64,000 bases of DNA, from positions 12,257,001-12,321,000 of the forward strand of contig OY756961.1 in the NCBI GenBank assembly GCA_963580455.1, given 5' to 3'. Positions 63,401 to 64,000 of the stretch are shown piece after piece. Both the position numbers and the translations under genes were made by a program. Below the pieces are notes generated by a model. It was not told the origin of the DNA and ran no database searches. It saw nothing but the letters and a program-made list of their open reading frames with translations. How positions within the stretch are numbered: position 1 is the stretch's first letter; every line of letters starts with the position of its first letter. The stretch comes from Euonymus europaeus (Eukaryota > Streptophyta > Magnoliopsida > Celastrales > Celastraceae).

Positions 63401-64000
63401 ATAGAGAGTGTTGAGCGACTTCGGACCATCAAAGTTGCTCGGTGTACAATTTTTATTGTTCTTATATGTCAAATTTTACGAGTATAAGCTTCATAGATTA
63501 TTTCGATGCCAAAACACCAACTATCTATGACAAATAGACAAAATTGTTAAAAGCTCCTCCATAGAGAGAGTTGAGCAACTTCGGACTATCAAAGTTGCTC
63601 GGGATAGACTTTTGTTTGTTCTTCTATGTCAAATTTTACGAGTATAAGCTTCCTACATTATTTAAATGCCAAAACACCAACTTTCTATGACAAATAGACA
63701 AAACCGTTAAAAGCTCCTTCATAGAGAGAGTTGAGCAACTTCGGACTATCAAAGTTGCTCGGGATAGACTTTTTATTGTTCTTCTATGTCAAATTTTACG
63801 AGTATAAGCTTCCTAGATTATTTCGATGCCAAAACACCAACTTTCTTTGACAAATGGACAAAACCGTTAAAAGCTCCTCCATAGAGAGTGTTTAGCGACT
63901 TCGGACCATCAAAGTTTCTCGGTGTACACTTTTTATTGTTCTTATATGTCAAATTTTACGAGTATAAGCTTCCTAGATTATTTCGATGCCAAAACACCAT
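63002..64000 (+). repeat. HOR E, long form, last copy, cut by the window end
   Basis: Matches 59,966-60,964 at 3,036 bp (19 monomers minus 4), giving the longest spacing of this cassette. The ATTTAAATGCC monomer recurs near 63,661, and the array continues past the window end with no sign of an edge. Confidence 0.82.

Larger units (their letters stand above)
1..64000 (+). repeat. Satellite DNA array, about 160-bp monomer, about 400 tandem copies
   Basis: The same motif order recurs every 160 bp across the window: ATGTCAAATTTTACGAG, TATAAGCTTCCTAGATTATT, TCGATGCCAAAACACCAAC, GACAAATGGACAAAACCGTT, GCTCCTCCATAGAGAG, GAGCAACTTCGGAC, then a T-rich stretch ending TTCTTATATG or TTCTTCTATG. All copies seen are in the same orientation, and no non-repeat sequence interrupts them. 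The start-to-end phase shift is -58 bp over 400 units, caused by scattered 1-4 bp deletions. Tandem satellites with a 150-180 bp unit are typical of plant and other eukaryotic centromeres, so a centromeric or pericentromeric location is a reasonable inference, not something the sequence shows. No similarity to a named satellite family is claimed. Confidence 0.99.

Noticed and set aside
1..64000. CRISPR array
   Set aside because: Although regularly spaced, the whole 160-bp unit is conserved and there are no unique spacers between short identical repeats, and no cas genes.
1..64000. Transposon, rRNA or tRNA genes hidden in the array
   Set aside because: No stretch departs from the monomer pattern by more than a few bases, so there is no room for such an element.
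1..64000. Assignment to a named plant satellite family or species
   Set aside because: The consensus does not match any satellite I can recall with confidence. A database search with the 160-bp unit would decide it.

Overview
The whole window is one uninterrupted satellite DNA array. About 400 head-to-tail copies of a monomer of about 160 bp run from the first base to the last, all in the same orientation. The mean spacing is about 159.9 bp: the same monomer position falls at base 3 and at base 63,945, a net loss of about 58 bp over 400 units. I found no protein-coding gene, RNA gene, transposon, CRISPR array, origin or unique spacer. Open frames of up to about 90 codons are by-products of the repeat. 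Each monomer is AT-rich (about 35% GC counted over 161-320). Most carry a HindIII site (AAGCTT), a TCGA site, and a 9-bp inverted repeat or a mismatched form of it.

This is eukaryotic heterochromatin of the centromeric or pericentromeric type. The nucleosome-scale unit and the higher-order repeats (HORs) suggest a plant, but I do not recognise the satellite family, and both the species and the centromeric role are inference.

Layout. 1-1,610: diverged monomers with short local duplications. 1,610-9,240: a tandem pair of a 25-monomer unit (about 3,999 bp, then about 3,680 bp), with an internal 7-monomer duplication and a dimer whose copy number differs between copies. 9,240-16,800: a 20-monomer unit (3,199 bp), a copy of it shortened by 6 monomers through a hybrid monomer, then a 9-monomer (1,438 bp) duplication. 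16,800-20,140: mixed monomers, including about five copies of a 320-bp dimer. 20,140-34,510: the most homogeneous block, a 10-monomer duplication (1,598 bp) leading into about 3.2 nearly identical copies of a 25-monomer, 3,995-bp HOR. 34,510-38,860: short-range mosaic with 4-, 6- and 9-monomer repeat distances. 38,860-42,300: a 15-monomer unit (2,397 bp). 42,300-46,690: 5-monomer (800 bp) and 2-monomer duplications. 46,690-64,000: a family of 11-, 12-, 17- and 19-monomer HOR variants.

Nothing here works together as genes. The content is a record of unequal exchange: nested duplications, hybrid monomers at exchange points, a one-monomer replacement that looks like gene conversion, and variants confined to parts of the array. 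I found no new enzymatic or defence system. The points worth checking are the HOR history and the conserved dyad.
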